Assembly (NCBI GenBank): GCA_013336525.1
Contig: JAAXTM010000004.1
Location: 124,001 to 188,000, forward strand
DNA from: Geobacteraceae bacterium
GTDB taxonomy: Bacteria > Desulfobacterota > Desulfuromonadia > Geobacterales > Pseudopelobacteraceae
Direction: 5' to 3'
Length of the DNA: 64,000 bases
In this document: positions 8,191 through 17,948 of the stretch, in pieces
How positions within the stretch are numbered: position 1 is the stretch's first letter
Layout: every line of letters begins with the position of its first letter
The notes under the pieces: model-generated
The model's input: only the letters and a program-made list of their open reading frames with translations
What the model was told of the DNA's origin: nothing
The model's database searches: none
Made by a program: the position numbers and the translations under genes

Positions 8191-10653
8191 ATGTCGGTTA
8201 ACGGTTTCCTGCGTATTATATTCATATCCAGCTGTCTCTGCTGTCTGTTTTCCTCTTTTTCCTTCGCACGCCCGGATAAAATACGGATTGTCATGGATGA
8301 CAATTATCCACCCTTCAGCTTCAAGGATAGTAACGGCAAATTGCAGGGCATCCTGATCGACCAGTGGCAGCTATGGGAGCGACAGACCGGTATCAGGGCC
8401 GAAATCCACGCCATTGATTGGGGCAATGCGATTGCCGGTATGAAGAGAGGTGAATTTGATGTCATCGATACACTCTTCAAAACGGATGAACGCTCAGAAT
8501 GGCTGGATTTTACCAAGCCCTACGCAACAATCGAAGTCCCGATATTTTTTAACAAGGATATCAGCGGCATAACTGACGCCGCATCCCTAAAAGGTTTTAT
8601 CGTGGCAGACAAGCGCGGCGATGCCATGATAAACATTCTCAAACAGAACGGCATCGAAAATCTGCAGCTCTTTGACAGCTTTGAGTCCCTTATACAGGCT
8701 GCCAAAGAGCACAAGGTGAACGTCTTTGTTATGGGGAAGCCGCCGGCCCTCTATTTCCTCAACAAACACGGCATTGCTGATCGTTTCAGGCAGTCCGCCC
8801 CCTTACATGTTAACCAGTTCTATCGCGCTGTCAAAAAAAACAACCGCGAACTTCTTGAAATAGTGGATGGTGGTTTTAAAGCGATCCCACCCGAACAGCT
8901 GGAAAAGATTGATGATAAATGGTACGGGGCGCCTCTTGTAAATAACTTTCCTGCCACTCCGTTTTTTGTTGGAGTCGGTGGTCTATCGCTGTTGGTGCTG
9001 GTTCTTTTTATATGGAACAGGACTCTTAATATCAATATTGAGAAGCGAACCGCCGAACTTAAGAGCGCGAAGGAAATCCTGCATAAGAGTGAGGAAAAAT
9101 TCAGGGCCTTCTTTGAGCAGGGCTATTATTTAGCCGGCTTGATGGATTTGGACGGGAGACTGACAGATGTCAACGACACCTCGCTCCAATTTAGTGGAGC
9201 TGAAAAAAGTGACTTAATAGGCAAACCCTTCTGGGACACGCCATGGTGGGCACACTCCACCGAACAGCAAATGAAGCTGCGTCAGGCAATAGAAATCGCC
9301 GTAAAAGGAGATCTGGCCTCCTTTGAAACGACTCACCCGGCACCGGACGGTATGCTTCACTACATCGATTTTTCTGTTCGCCCGGTAAAAGACCAATCAG
9401 GTACAGTCATTTTTCTGGTGCCAGAGGGGCGTGATATTACCGATAGGAAAAAAGCGGAAGAAGAGCGGCTCAGGTTGGAGCGTAAAATGCTGCACACCCA
9501 GAAGTTGGAAAGCCTTGGCGTACTCTCGGGCGGCATTGCCCATGACTTCAACAATCTACTGCAGGTGATCCTTGGTAATCTGGATCTGGCTTTAATGAAA
9601 CTACCGCAGGTAACTGCCGCCCGAAATAACATCGATCAGGCGATAAAGGCTGCCAGGCACGCCGCCAGACTTACCAACATGATGCTGGCTTACTCCGGAA
9701 AGGGCCTTTTTGTCATCAATATGCTCAATCTAACTGAATTGGTGAAGGAAAATGCTGCTATGCTGGAGACCGCCATCCCCAAGTCAATAACGCTTGAGCA
9801 GCATCTTGATCCAGCCATACCGACTATCAGTGCCGATGCTGGACAGCTGCAGCAAGTAATTATGAACCTGATAACCAACGCCGCAGAAGCAATTGGTGAC
9901 CAGGTTGGGAAAATCAAGCTTTCAACCGGCGTGAAGGAGTTTGATCAGACTACCTTGAAGGGCAGCCGAGTGGAGGATAAGCTGGAAGCAGGGCGGTATG
10001 TCTGGTTAAAAGTTTGTGACAGCGGTTGCGGAATGGATGAGGAAACCCTGCAGAAATTATTCGATCCGTTTTTTACAACAAAATTCACTGGCAGAGGTCT
10101 GGGTATGTCTGCAGTGCTCGGGATCATCCGTGCCCACAAAGGAGCCTTTCTTGTTGAGAGCCGACAGGATGTCGGCACTACCATCCAGGTATTGTTCCCG
10201 ATTTTTGAAGACCAGCCAACAGAAGATTCTTGCCCACTCAATACTGAGGAATTGCTTAAGGATAAACATGTTGATTGCACGGTCAAGATTCTGGTCGTTG
10301 ATGATGAGGAAATGATCCTTAACGTCTCGACCGCCATGTTGGAACAACTCGGTTACAAAACATTGGCCGCTGCGAGCGGTGAGGAAGCGCTGGCAATTTT
10401 CAGCAGGGACGGTGATAGTATCGATATCGTGCTGCTGGATCAGGTCATGCCCGGCATGGATGGCGTTACCGTATTCAAAGAACTACGCGCTATCCGTCCG
10501 GACATCAAGGTTCTGCTCGCGAGCGGCTTCAGTCAGCAGGAGGTGTCAGAGCGCTTCACGGGACTTGCCCTGAATGGCTTTATCCCGAAACCGTTTACGC
10601 TTAATAACCTGACGGCAGAGCTATCCAGAGTGTTAATAACGGAAGCGACTTAA
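8191..10653 (+). CDS. Hybrid sensor histidine kinase with periplasmic solute-binding domain, PAS and receiver domains
   Basis: Membrane-bound hybrid kinase. The order is: signal/TM segment (about residues 5-25), a family 3 solute-binding domain (about 30-265) expected in the periplasm, a TM helix (about 275-295), a PAS domain (about 315-440), a HisKA dimerisation box with GGIAHDFNNLLQVI, a HATPase domain with the N box ITNAAEAI and GLGMSAVLGI, and a C-terminal receiver with VVDDEE and phospho-acceptor LLDQVMPG. The solute-binding domain implies direct sensing of a small ligand such as an amino acid. I place the start at the ATG at 8191 because AGGTGG lies just upstream; an ATG 42 bases earlier is in frame but lacks a ribosome site. 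The C-terminal receiver suggests a phosphorelay with an unlinked partner. Confidence 0.9.
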   Translation: MSVNGFLRIIFISSCLCCLFSSFSFARPDKIRIVMDDNYPPFSFKDSNGKLQGILIDQWQLWERQTGIRAEIHAIDWGNAIAGMKRGEFDVIDTLFKTDERSEWLDFTKPYATIEVPIFFNKDISGITDAASLKGFIVADKRGDAMINILKQNGIENLQLFDSFESLIQAAKEHKVNVFVMGKPPALYFLNKHGIADRFRQSAPLHVNQFYRAVKKNNRELLEIVDGGFKAIPPEQLEKIDDKWYGAPLVNNFPATPFFVGVGGLSLLVLVLFIWNRTLNINIEKRTAELKSAKEILHKSEEKFRAFFEQGYYLAGLMDLDGRLTDVNDTSLQFSGAEKSDLIGKPFWDTPWWAHSTEQQMKLRQAIEIAVKGDLASFETTHPAPDGMLHYIDFSVRPVKDQSGTVIFLVPEGRDITDRKKAEEERLRLERKMLHTQKLESLGVLSGGIAHDFNNLLQVILGNLDLALMKLPQVTAARNNIDQAIKAARHAARLTNMMLAYSGKGLFVINMLNLTELVKENAAMLETAIPKSITLEQHLDPAIPTISADAGQLQQVIMNLITNAAEAIGDQVGKIKLSTGVKEFDQTTLKGSRVEDKLEAGRYVWLKVCDSGCGMDEETLQKLFDPFFTTKFTGRGLGMSAVLGIIRAHKGAFLVESRQDVGTTIQVLFPIFEDQPTEDSCPLNTEELLKDKHVDCTVKILVVDDEEMILNVSTAMLEQLGYKTLAAASGEEALAIFSRDGDSIDIVLLDQVMPGMDGVTVFKELRAIRPDIKVLLASGFSQQEVSERFTGLALNGFIPKPFTLNNLTAELSRVLITEAT

Positions 10654-10667
10654 GCGGATTATGACGG

Positions 10668-12071
10668 CTATTTTCCTGCCGCGAACTCCAGCGCCTTCTG
10701 AATCCGCCTGACTGTCTCCTCTATTCCAAGCGTCACCACAATTTCGCCTATTCCAGGCGCCTGTGTGCCGCCAGATAGGGCTATCCTGATTGGCTGGCCG
10801 ACTTGCCCCATCTTCCACCCTTTTTCACTGCAGAGCTCTTTGAAGAGCGCATCAATCAAGGAAACATCAGCATCTGACACCTTTGAAAGTTTCTCCATAA
10901 CTGCAGAAAAAACAGCCAATAGCAGCTCTTTGTCAAACTTGGCCAGGGCAGCCTCATCATAACTGACCGGAGGGGTGTAGTAGAAAACGGCACGTTCAGC
11001 CATCTCCTCCAGGGTCTGGGCTCGCTCCTGCAGCGTACGTACAACTGCCATCAGATCCGGACCATTGAGCGTAGTCACCCCACGAGCAGATAGATGCGGC
11101 AGCAGCAGGTCTGCCAGTCGCTCCGGGTCGCCATTTTTAATGTAGTGAGCGTTCAACCAGTTCAATTTTTCGGTGTTGAAGACGGAGGCGGAACGGCCAA
11201 CGTTGCTGATGTCAAATTTTTGAATCATTTCTTCGCGGCTGAAAATTTCATCGTCTCCGTTGCTCCACCCCAATCTGACCAGATAATTCAGCAGCGCTTC
11301 CGGAAGATACCCCATGTCGCGGTAGGCAATAACACTGGTAGCGCCATGCCGTTTGGAGAGGCGCGCTTTGTCGGAGCCGAGGATCATCGGGACGTGAGCA
11401 AACTGCGGGACCGGAAACCCCAACGCCTGATAGAGTTGGATCTGGCGCGGTGTATTGTTGACATGGTCATCCCCCCGGATAACGGTCGTAATACGCATGC
11501 TGGCATCGTCAATCACCACGCAGAAATTGTAGGTTGGAGTGCCATCAGTGCGCTGAATTATCAGGTCATCCAACTCTTCATTCGGGAATGTTATGGTCCC
11601 CTTGATCAGATCATCAAAAGCTGTCACTCCGCCCTGCGGCGCCCGAAAGCGGACGACATACGGCTGGCTGCCAGGCTGATCAGTCCTTTCTCGGCAGGTG
11701 CCGTCATATTTGGGCTTGCGCCCTTCCTGCATCGCCAGTTCGCGCTTGGCGTCCAGTTCCTCAGACGTGCAGTAACATTTGTAGGCCTTGCCGGCATCAA
11801 GCAGCTTCTGGACATGCTCCTTGTAAAGCGGAAAGTAATCTGATTGATAAAACGGCCCCTCGTCCCACTCCAGGCCGAGCCACTTCATCCCTTCCAGAAT
11901 GGCATCCACAGACTCTTTTGTAGATCGCTCAACATCCGTGTCCTCGATGCGCAGAATAAACGTGCCACCCTTGTTCTTGGCCAACAGCCAGTTGAAAAGC
12001 GCGGTACGGGCACCACCGACGTGAAGATACCCGGTTGGGCTGGGGGCAAAACGGACGCGAAGTTCGGACAT
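10668..12071 (-). CDS. gltX: Glutamyl-tRNA synthetase
   Basis: Class I aminoacyl-tRNA synthetase charging tRNA-Glu. The HIGH-type motif lies in [19 protein letters not shown] near residue 10 and the KMSKS-type motif is [10 protein letters not shown] near 250. The start at 12071 (MSELRV) is set by AAGGAG a few bases upstream; the open frame extends 21 codons further without support. About 467 residues, normal for bacterial GltX. It converges with the hybrid kinase gene with only 14 bases between stop codons. Confidence 0.96.
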   Translation of the reverse strand: MSELRVRFAPSPTGYLHVGGARTALFNWLLAKNKGGTFILRIEDTDVERSTKESVDAILEGMKWLGLEWDEGPFYQSDYFPLYKEHVQKLLDAGKAYKCYCTSEELDAKRELAMQEGRKPKYDGTCRERTDQPGSQPYVVRFRAPQGGVTAFDDLIKGTITFPNEELDDLIIQRTDGTPTYNFCVVIDDASMRITTVIRGDDHVNNTPRQIQLYQALGFPVPQFAHVPMILGSDKARLSKRHGATSVIAYRDMGYLPEALLNYLVRLGWSNGDDEIFSREEMIQKFDISNVGRSASVFNTEKLNWLNAHYIKNGDPERLADLLLPHLSARGVTTLNGPDLMAVVRTLQERAQTLEEMAERAVFYYTPPVSYDEAALAKFDKELLLAVFSAVMEKLSKVSDADVSLIDALFKELCSEKGWKMGQVGQPIRIALSGGTQAPGIGEIVVTLGIEETVRRIQKALEFAAGK

Positions 12072-12137
12072 GATAGACTCCTTCTGCTTAAAATGTACGG
12101 CCGCAAAGATTTTAATTACAGGGTCAAGAGGCATGGG

Positions 12138-13100
12138 TCAAGGTTTAACGTCTTCACTTGCCCCTGTTTTACACCCCTGCCAGCTGCCACGTCTTGTCAA
12201 TTCATTGACAATTGCATACCACATCTGATTGTTCTTTAACCCCCACTGCGGGGCAACACTTATCGCCAGTGGTGCCGAGCCATACAGGCGCTGGATCGTA
12301 ATCCGTGGCGGCAGTAGCTCTAAAAAGTCAGCGATAGTTGAGACATATGCTTCAAGAGTCAGTGGCGTAAATTTTCCACGACGGTACAGTTCTGCTAACT
12401 CTGTCCCCTCGACGGCATGAAGTTGATGCAACTTGATTGAGTCGACTGGCAAGCCGGCCATCAGGTCCGCCGTCTTTAAAAACTCTTCTGAACTTTCCCC
12501 TGGAAATCCATGAATCAAATGGGCGCAGATGTCAAAATTACGACCGGCGGCACGGTCAACCGCCCCTATAAAATCATCCAGTGTATGCCCACGGTTGATT
12601 CTATCAAGAATAGCGTCATCCATCGACTGCAATCCCAGTTCAAGGCAGACGTATTTTGTACGCGCAATTTCCGTTAACAGATCGAGAGCTTCATCGCTAA
12701 GTGAATCGGGACGTGTTCCGACCGATATACCGATAACATCAGGATGGTCAAGGGCCTGGTGATAAAGCTCTGACAACAGCTCCACCGAGGCATAGGTGTT
12801 TGTGTATTTCTGAAAATAGATGATAAACTTCTCGGAGCCGAGCCGAATGCGGTGGTAGGCCATGCCGGCTGCCATCTGCTCTTCCAGCGGCACAGCGGAC
12901 AGGGTTCCCTTGGGCGAGAATGATACGTTATTACAGTAAATGCAGCCACCGGTCCCCTTGCTGCCGTCGCGATTGGGGCAAGTGAAACCGGCATCCACGT
13001 TGACCTTGCTGATCCGCACGCCGAAACGGCGGCGCAGATAGCTCCCGTATGAATTTATATGAAGTTGTGGGTGGATTCGTTCGTCAGGGGTGTTGGGCAT
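12138..13100 (-). CDS. Radical SAM protein of the YhcC/TIGR01212 family
   Basis: Radical SAM enzyme of unknown substrate. The family hallmark FTCPNRDGSKGTGGCIYC supplies the cluster-binding cysteines near residue 40, followed by SFSPKGT. The rest forms a typical TIM-barrel with GTRPDSL and the ELGLQSMDD segment. The start at 13100 (MPNTPDERIHP) overlaps the end of thiE by 17 bases; a longer frame would run deep into thiE. It is the last gene of the thi operon, but I know of no thiamine role for this family. Confidence 0.88.
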   Translation of the reverse strand: MPNTPDERIHPQLHINSYGSYLRRRFGVRISKVNVDAGFTCPNRDGSKGTGGCIYCNNVSFSPKGTLSAVPLEEQMAAGMAYHRIRLGSEKFIIYFQKYTNTYASVELLSELYHQALDHPDVIGISVGTRPDSLSDEALDLLTEIARTKYVCLELGLQSMDDAILDRINRGHTLDDFIGAVDRAAGRNFDICAHLIHGFPGESSEEFLKTADLMAGLPVDSIKLHQLHAVEGTELAELYRRGKFTPLTLEAYVSTIADFLELLPPRITIQRLYGSAPLAISVAPQWGLKNNQMWYAIVNELTRRGSWQGCKTGASEDVKP

Positions 13101-13728
13101 ACTCTTCGATCTTTTTAAGCAGGGATGCGGCTGCAGCACGCGGGTCGGCGGCGGCTAATATGGCCGAAATTACAGCAATGCCTTGCACGTTGGCGGACAG
13201 TGCATCAATGATGTTTGTCTGACCGATTCCTCCCAGGGCGATAACAGGAATATCCAGAACAGAGGCTGCTTCTGCCAGCTTTCTGACTCCGCACGGTTCG
13301 CCGTAGGCCGCCTTGGAGGGAGTGTGATAGATCGGGCTAAACGTAATAAAATCAGCCCCGTCGCCCTGAGCACGCAAAGCCTCGTCAATGGCATGAGCGG
13401 AATATCCTATTGTAATATGCCTGCCAAGCAGACGTCGTGCTACGACCACCGGCAGGCTGTTAATACCGAGTTGAACACCGTCAGCCTCTGCAGCAAGGGC
13501 AATGTCCAGCCGATCGTTGACCATTAGTCTGGCACCATAGCCACGGGTTAAGGTCCGCAGCTCGAGGGCCAGTCGGTGCACTTCAGCACCGGACAGGTCT
13601 TTTTCGCGTAACTGAACAGCTCTTACGCCCCCATCAAGCGACTGGCGCACAACGTCAGTCAGCTCTCTGCCGCCGGTCTGATGCCGGTCAGTAATCAGAT
13701 ACAGGCTGAAATCTTTCATCTGCATCAA
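13084..13728 (-). CDS. thiE: Thiamine phosphate synthase
   Basis: Joins hydroxymethylpyrimidine diphosphate with thiazole phosphate to make thiamine monophosphate. Family motifs visible: LYLITDR at the start, VQLREKDLSG (about 37-46), LMVNDRLDIALAAEADGVQLG (pyrophosphate-binding region) and PVIALGGIG near the end. The 214-residue length is typical. Third gene of the riboswitch-controlled thiS-thiG-thiE unit; its end overlaps the next gene. Confidence 0.95.
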   Translation of the reverse strand: MMQMKDFSLYLITDRHQTGGRELTDVVRQSLDGGVRAVQLREKDLSGAEVHRLALELRTLTRGYGARLMVNDRLDIALAAEADGVQLGINSLPVVVARRLLGRHITIGYSAHAIDEALRAQGDGADFITFSPIYHTPSKAAYGEPCGVRKLAEAASVLDIPVIALGGIGQTNIIDALSANVQGIAVISAILAAADPRAAAASLLKKIEEYAQHP

Positions 13729-13738
13729 AGTGTGTTAT

Positions 13739-14518
13739 TCAACCAATCAGACCATCCAGCGGGCTGGAGGCGTTTGCGTAAAGTTTGCGGGGAATCCGGC
13801 CAGCCTTGAAAGACAGTCGGCCAGCGATTACAGCCAGCTTCATGGCTTCCGCCATAGCAATCGGATCCTGTGCACAGGCAATGGCAGTGTTCATAAGAAC
13901 TCCTGCACAACCCAGTTCCATAGCGACGGCGGCATCTGACGCTGAGCCGACCCCGGCATCCACGATGACCGGTACGCTGACATTTTCGAGTATGATGCGA
14001 ATATTGTATGGGTTGCGGATGCCAAGCCCGCTGCCGATTGGGGCTCCCAGAGGCATAACAGCCGCACAGCCAATGTCTTCGAGCTTTTTGCAGACAATCA
14101 CATCATCACTACAGTAGGGGAGGACAGTAAACCCCTCCGCTACCAATATTCTTGCGGCCTTAAGCAGCTCTTCGTTGTCCGGGAAAAGCGTTTTTTCATC
14201 TCCAAGAACTTCCAGTTTTACAAAATCCGACATGCCGGCTTCACGTGCCAAGCGGCATGTACGTACCGCGTCGTCAGCTGTGTAGCAACCAGCGGTATTT
14301 GGCAGCAGCGTATATTTCTTCAGGTCTATGTAATCAAGCAGCGATTCCTTGCTCCGGTCGAGATTCACCCGCCTAACCGCCACGGTGATAATTTCGGCTC
14401 CGGACATTTCCAGAGCCAGAGCTGTCTGTTCAAAGCTGGCATATTTACCGGTGCCAACCATTAAACGCGAGGTGAACTCGCGACCGCCAATGATTAATTT
14501 ATCTGTTGTCTGTGTCAT
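13739..14518 (-). CDS. thiG: Thiazole synthase
   Basis: Forms the thiazole ring from deoxyxylulose phosphate, dehydroglycine and ThiS-thiocarboxylate. Recognised by [19 protein letters not shown] at the start, [29 protein letters not shown] and [21 protein letters not shown] with the phosphate-binding loop. The 259 residues are full length. It lies 6 bases after thiS. No thiF or thiH is next to it, so the ThiS-activating enzyme and the dehydroglycine source must be elsewhere. Confidence 0.96.
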   Translation of the reverse strand: MTQTTDKLIIGGREFTSRLMVGTGKYASFEQTALALEMSGAEIITVAVRRVNLDRSKESLLDYIDLKKYTLLPNTAGCYTADDAVRTCRLAREAGMSDFVKLEVLGDEKTLFPDNEELLKAARILVAEGFTVLPYCSDDVIVCKKLEDIGCAAVMPLGAPIGSGLGIRNPYNIRIILENVSVPVIVDAGVGSASDAAVAMELGCAGVLMNTAIACAQDPIAMAEAMKLAVIAGRLSFKAGRIPRKLYANASSPLDGLIG

Positions 14519-14524
14519 ATCCAG

Positions 14525-14725
14525 TTATCCTCCACCAACAAAATGGACTATCTCAATTTTATCGCCATCAGAAAGAAGCTGTTTTTCATAACCGGCCTTC
14601 GGGACGATGTCAGCATTCAATTCAACCGCCACCCGTTCCCGGCTGATTCCAAGCTGCTGCAGTAGCAATTCGACTGTGCAGCCATCAACTGTCTCTATAG
14701 AATCACCGTTTAGCACAATCTGCAT
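14525..14725 (-). CDS. thiS: Sulfur carrier protein ThiS
   Basis: Ubiquitin-fold sulfur carrier that is adenylated and thiocarboxylated at its C-terminus and hands sulfur to ThiG. The 66-residue protein ends in VHFVGGG, keeping the required terminal Gly-Gly. First gene of the thi operon, about 165 bases below the leader terminator. Confidence 0.93.
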   Translation of the reverse strand: MQIVLNGDSIETVDGCTVELLLQQLGISRERVAVELNADIVPKAGYEKQLLSDGDKIEIVHFVGGG

Positions 14726-14891
14726 ATCAACCTCCTGACCCTGACAAGCTGGATAAGTGCGTTAACTAAGAAATTTTCCGCATGCCCCGATAAACGGAAT
14801 AAGTACGTTCACGAAATCACTTCTGCAATAAACCACAGAATTTATTTCTATCGTACTAAAAACGCAGAATATTTTTTCTAACTTACTAAAC

Positions 14892-14911
14892 AAAAAAAAC
14901 CGCAGCAGCGG
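14892..14911 (-). terminator. Leader terminator of the TPP riboswitch
   Basis: Read on the minus strand: GCCGCTGCTGCGG forms a CCGC/GCGG stem followed by eight Ts. It lies about 25 bases below the TPP aptamer, so it is the likely expression platform: thiamine diphosphate binding should favour termination before thiS. Confidence 0.82.
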
Positions 14912-14935
14912 CTCATTTAATACATCAGTAGGTCG

Positions 14936-15012
14936 CGCTTCCCTACGCCGGTATTACCCGGATCAGGTACAAAGGGTCACGGTATAACCGCTCTCAGTCG
15001 AAACTCCCCCAG
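14936..15012 (-). promoter_or_regulatory. TPP (THI element) riboswitch
   Basis: On the minus strand the leader carries the conserved blocks CTGGGGGAG, CTGAGA, ACCCTTTGTACCTGATC and CGGGTAATACCGGCGTAGGGAA, which are the P2-P5 segments of the thiamine diphosphate aptamer. It precedes thiS by about 200 bases. The rest of this 475-base gap (14726-15200) holds the leader terminator and, on the plus side, only the upstream region of the PilZ gene. Confidence 0.93.
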
Positions 15013-15200
15013 CTTTGTAGTCAAAGTAGATGATTGCTGATGCTCTGTCAATTCATTTTAGACTCATGCCGAGACTATGGATGATGACATTTTTTCATCT
15101 GCAGAACCTTCTATCTATTGAAGTTATGGTATATTTCTGGCATTGTGTCAGGCATAAGTGCAGCTTGTTCTTCCAATCAGGATTCATGGGGACATAAAGA

Positions 15201-15542
15201 GTGGCAGACAAACGAGATATCAGGCGCATTAAGAAGCGCATTACGATCAATTTCAGCGACGATAAAGTTGTTAAAGTCGGCTTTACTCAAGATATTTCCA
15301 TGATTGGCATGTTTATCCATACACCCTATGTTTTACCACCCAACTCAAAAATTAAAATCAAGATCATACTCCCGGAAGGAGATGTGGTAGAGCTGATGGC
15401 AGTAGTCATGTGGGCGAAGAAAGTGCCACCGAACCTCTTTCATCTGGCAAAGAAAAGTGGAATGGGTGTTCGCTTTTTACGTTTTAATTCCGGCGAAGAA
15501 GTCTTTGACAAATACTTTGATAAAATAGCAACACCATTATAA
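15201..15542 (+). CDS. PilZ domain protein
   Basis: Single-domain PilZ protein (113 residues), expected to bind cyclic di-GMP and act as an adaptor. The two ligand motifs are visible: the Arg-rich RDIRRIKKR at residues 5-13 and DISMIGMFI (D-x-S-x-x-G) at about 31-39. The remainder is beta-rich, with VMWAKK and GMGVRFLRF typical of the barrel. Starts with GTG; AAAGAG lies directly upstream. Monocistronic. It may act on motility or exopolysaccharide, but nothing here says which. Confidence 0.85.
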   Translation: MADKRDIRRIKKRITINFSDDKVVKVGFTQDISMIGMFIHTPYVLPPNSKIKIKIILPEGDVVELMAVVMWAKKVPPNLFHLAKKSGMGVRFLRFNSGEEVFDKYFDKIATPL

Positions 15543-15553
15543 TCAGTATAGTA

Positions 15554-15591
15554 GAAGTTATCTTCTGCGGTATTCAGCAGAATATAACTTC
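15554..15591. repeat. Inverted repeat after the PilZ gene
   Basis: GAAGTTAT and TTCTGC on the left pair with GCAGAA and ATAACTTC on the right around a short loop. It lies just after the PilZ stop codon. There is no following T-run, so it is either a weak terminator or an mRNA 3' hairpin. Confidence 0.5.
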
Positions 15592-15678
15592 GTTAACGCG
15601 CTTATCTTGATTTATCGGGGCTAGTAAATTTGTAAATTATCCTTTTTTTCAGGGTTGCGTTTCAGGAGACATTCAGCA

Positions 15679-16770
15679 ATGTGCAGGAAAATTTTCATAG
15701 GGGCGACCGGGCAGCATTGCGGCAAGACAACCATCAGTCTCTCATTGATGCATCTGGCGCGCAAAAAATACGGTCGAGTCGGCTTCATGAAGCCGCTGGG
15801 TCCAAAATGGATTGAGTTTAACGGTACTGTCGTTGACAAGGACGCCGCCATGTTCTCAACTGTTTTCGGAGTTGAGGAGGATGTTACACTCATGTCTCCG
15901 GTGACATTGACCCCAGGAACAACACGCCGGTTTCTCGACGGCTTGATTGACCCGGAGGAACCGCGCAGGGCGATTCGCTCAGCCTGTAATGAACTGGAAA
16001 AGAAATATGATTTCCTGATTATTGAGGGGGCCGGTCATGGCGGCGTCGGTTCGGTGATCGGCATGAATAATGCCCGGATTGCGGCTGAATTGAATGCTCC
16101 GGTTTTGCTGGTGACCGGTGGCGGTATTGGCAATGTCATAGACTCAGTTGAGCTTAATCTGGCTCTTTACCAGCGTGAAAAAGCGGATGTTCGCATAATT
16201 ATGGCCAACAAACTTGTTTCTGAAAAGAGGTTAGATACCCTGGGTTATCTTGCAAAAGCTTTTGCTGGGAGCGGCGTTATGGTTACAAGCGCCTTTGACT
16301 ATCTGCCAACACTTGCCGATCCAACTCTTCTCCACGTTTCCGAGTTGCTTGGGCTGACTCTGAACGGCGATTCAACGGAACGTAGCCGTCTCTGTCATAA
16401 CATCCAACTCGGCGCGGCCTCTTCGCAGATTGTTATTGACCACCTGGAGGCATCTACCCTGCTTATTGTGACCAGTTCTCGTGATGAACTGCTGGTTACA
16501 GCTTCGGCACTGCACCACATCCCAGAGTACAAGGCACGTCTTGCCGGGTTAATTATCGCGGGTCATGTGCCGGTTTCCGGGATAACACAGCGCATTCTTG
16601 ACGACAGCAAAATACCTTATATTCGTATAAAAGCGACCTCCTCCGAAATCTTTTACAAGTTGCGTGAACATGTTTCGAAGATTGGCCCTGAAGACCTGGA
16701 AAAAATTGAGCTGATAAACTCTATTGCAGAACGCTATATTGATTTTGATGCAATTGATACAATGATCTGA
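15679..16770 (+). CDS. BioD-like ATPase with DRTGG domain (phosphotransacetylase N-domain family)
   Basis: Stand-alone protein of about 363 residues resembling the regulatory N-terminal part of long phosphotransacetylases. The P-loop GATGQHCGKTT is near residue 8, and a dethiobiotin-synthetase-like core follows, with EGAGHGGVGSVIGMNNARIA as the switch region. The C-terminal part (about 210-330) matches the DRTGG regulatory fold. No acyltransferase domain is attached. I place the start at 15679 because CAGGAG lies 9 bases upstream; the frame also opens with a TTG at 15655. Its substrate is unknown; nucleotide-dependent regulation is an inference from the family. Confidence 0.78.
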   Translation: MCRKIFIGATGQHCGKTTISLSLMHLARKKYGRVGFMKPLGPKWIEFNGTVVDKDAAMFSTVFGVEEDVTLMSPVTLTPGTTRRFLDGLIDPEEPRRAIRSACNELEKKYDFLIIEGAGHGGVGSVIGMNNARIAAELNAPVLLVTGGGIGNVIDSVELNLALYQREKADVRIIMANKLVSEKRLDTLGYLAKAFAGSGVMVTSAFDYLPTLADPTLLHVSELLGLTLNGDSTERSRLCHNIQLGAASSQIVIDHLEASTLLIVTSSRDELLVTASALHHIPEYKARLAGLIIAGHVPVSGITQRILDDSKIPYIRIKATSSEIFYKLREHVSKIGPEDLEKIELINSIAERYIDFDAIDTMI

Positions 16771-16871
16771 CCCATCACTTCAAATTAGACAGCAAAAGAG
16801 TAAAAAGTTCTTGACCTTATACGGCTTTTGATATTTATAGAAAAATACTCATCAATCTTGTCGGGGCGTTT

Positions 16872-17189
16872 ATGATAGTAGTGACACGACTGGATAAACA
16901 GCGGATGTATCTGAATCCGGACCACATTATTTGCATCGAAGAAACTCCGGATACTGTTGTTACGCTTTTCAACGGTAATAGATATATCGTTATTGACCGG
17001 GCTAACGCCATTATTGACAGAGTGATCGCTTTTCGCGCAAAAATTTCGCGTCGGGCCTCAAGCCGGTCTGTAAAAAAATATCTGGGGCGGTCCAAATTCA
17101 GCCAGTTTCATTGTGACAGGCATCTGCAGGATGATACAGGCACTCACGGTACACATAACCAAACTCCATTTCACAGTCGGGACTATTAG
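16872..17189 (+). CDS. flbD: Flagellar protein FlbD
   Basis: FlbD family: small protein usually found just before motAB. The conserved core MIVVTRLDKQRMYLNPDHI followed by IEETPDTVVTLFNG spans residues 1-48. Family members are about 60-75 residues; this one has a basic, low-complexity extension to 105. It ends three bases before motA, so it is part of the motor operon. Its molecular role is not settled. Confidence 0.85.
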   Translation: MIVVTRLDKQRMYLNPDHIICIEETPDTVVTLFNGNRYIVIDRANAIIDRVIAFRAKISRRASSRSVKKYLGRSKFSQFHCDRHLQDDTGTHGTHNQTPFHSRDY

Positions 17190-17192
17190 CGC

Positions 17193-17942
17193 ATGGATTT
17201 AGCAACCATTATAGGAATGGTCATGGCCTTCGGGTGCATTGTTGGTGGTGCCGTAATTGAGGGTGTTCACATAAGCGCTTTGATTCAGCCGACCGCTGCA
17301 ATGATCGTCGGGGGAGGAACATTCGGAGCCGTGTTTGTTTCCATGCCTCTGCCGGCGATCATCGGCGCCATGAAGGCGGTCAAAACCGTTTTTCTTCCGC
17401 AGAAAGTTGACCATGAGCAGGTGGTAAAGGATATCATCAATTATGCTACCAAGGCCCGCCGCAACGGCTTGATTTCGCTGGAACAGGAAGCCCAGTCAGT
17501 TCGCGATCCCTTTATAAAAAAAGGAATATCGCTGGTAGTTGACGGCATCGATCCGCAGAAGCTCCGTGAAACGCTGGAAGCGGATATCATGGCGTATGAG
17601 GATCATACCAAGCACAGCATCGAATTCTACGAATTAGCTGGCGGCTTTGCACCAACCATCGGCATCATCGGCGCTGTTCTCGGGCTTATCCACGTTATGG
17701 GTAACCTTTCCGACACCTCCAAGCTGGGGGGAGGTATTGCGGTCGCCTTCGTTGCCACCATCTACGGATTGTTGATCGCCAATGTTCTCTGTCTTCCCAT
17801 AGGCACCAAGCTGAAAATTCGCATGAAGGAAGAAATGTTGCGTAGGATCATGATTCTGGAGGGTCTGATTGCCATCCAGAACGGCGAAAACCCCCATTTT
17901 ATTGAACAGAAACTGATGGCTTTTGTTGGCGGCGGGCACTAA
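17193..17942 (+). CDS. motA: Flagellar motor stator protein MotA
   Basis: Inner-membrane stator subunit that converts ion flow into torque with MotB. Four TM segments are expected; LATIIGMVMAFGCIVGGAV begins the first, and GGFAPTIGIIGAVLGLIHVM with the conserved prolines marks TM3-TM4. The cytoplasmic loop carries the charged residues that touch FliG. The 249-residue length is typical. Six bases separate it from motB. Confidence 0.95.
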   Translation: MDLATIIGMVMAFGCIVGGAVIEGVHISALIQPTAAMIVGGGTFGAVFVSMPLPAIIGAMKAVKTVFLPQKVDHEQVVKDIINYATKARRNGLISLEQEAQSVRDPFIKKGISLVVDGIDPQKLRETLEADIMAYEDHTKHSIEFYELAGGFAPTIGIIGAVLGLIHVMGNLSDTSKLGGGIAVAFVATIYGLLIANVLCLPIGTKLKIRMKEEMLRRIMILEGLIAIQNGENPHFIEQKLMAFVGGGH

Positions 17943-17948
17943 ACCACC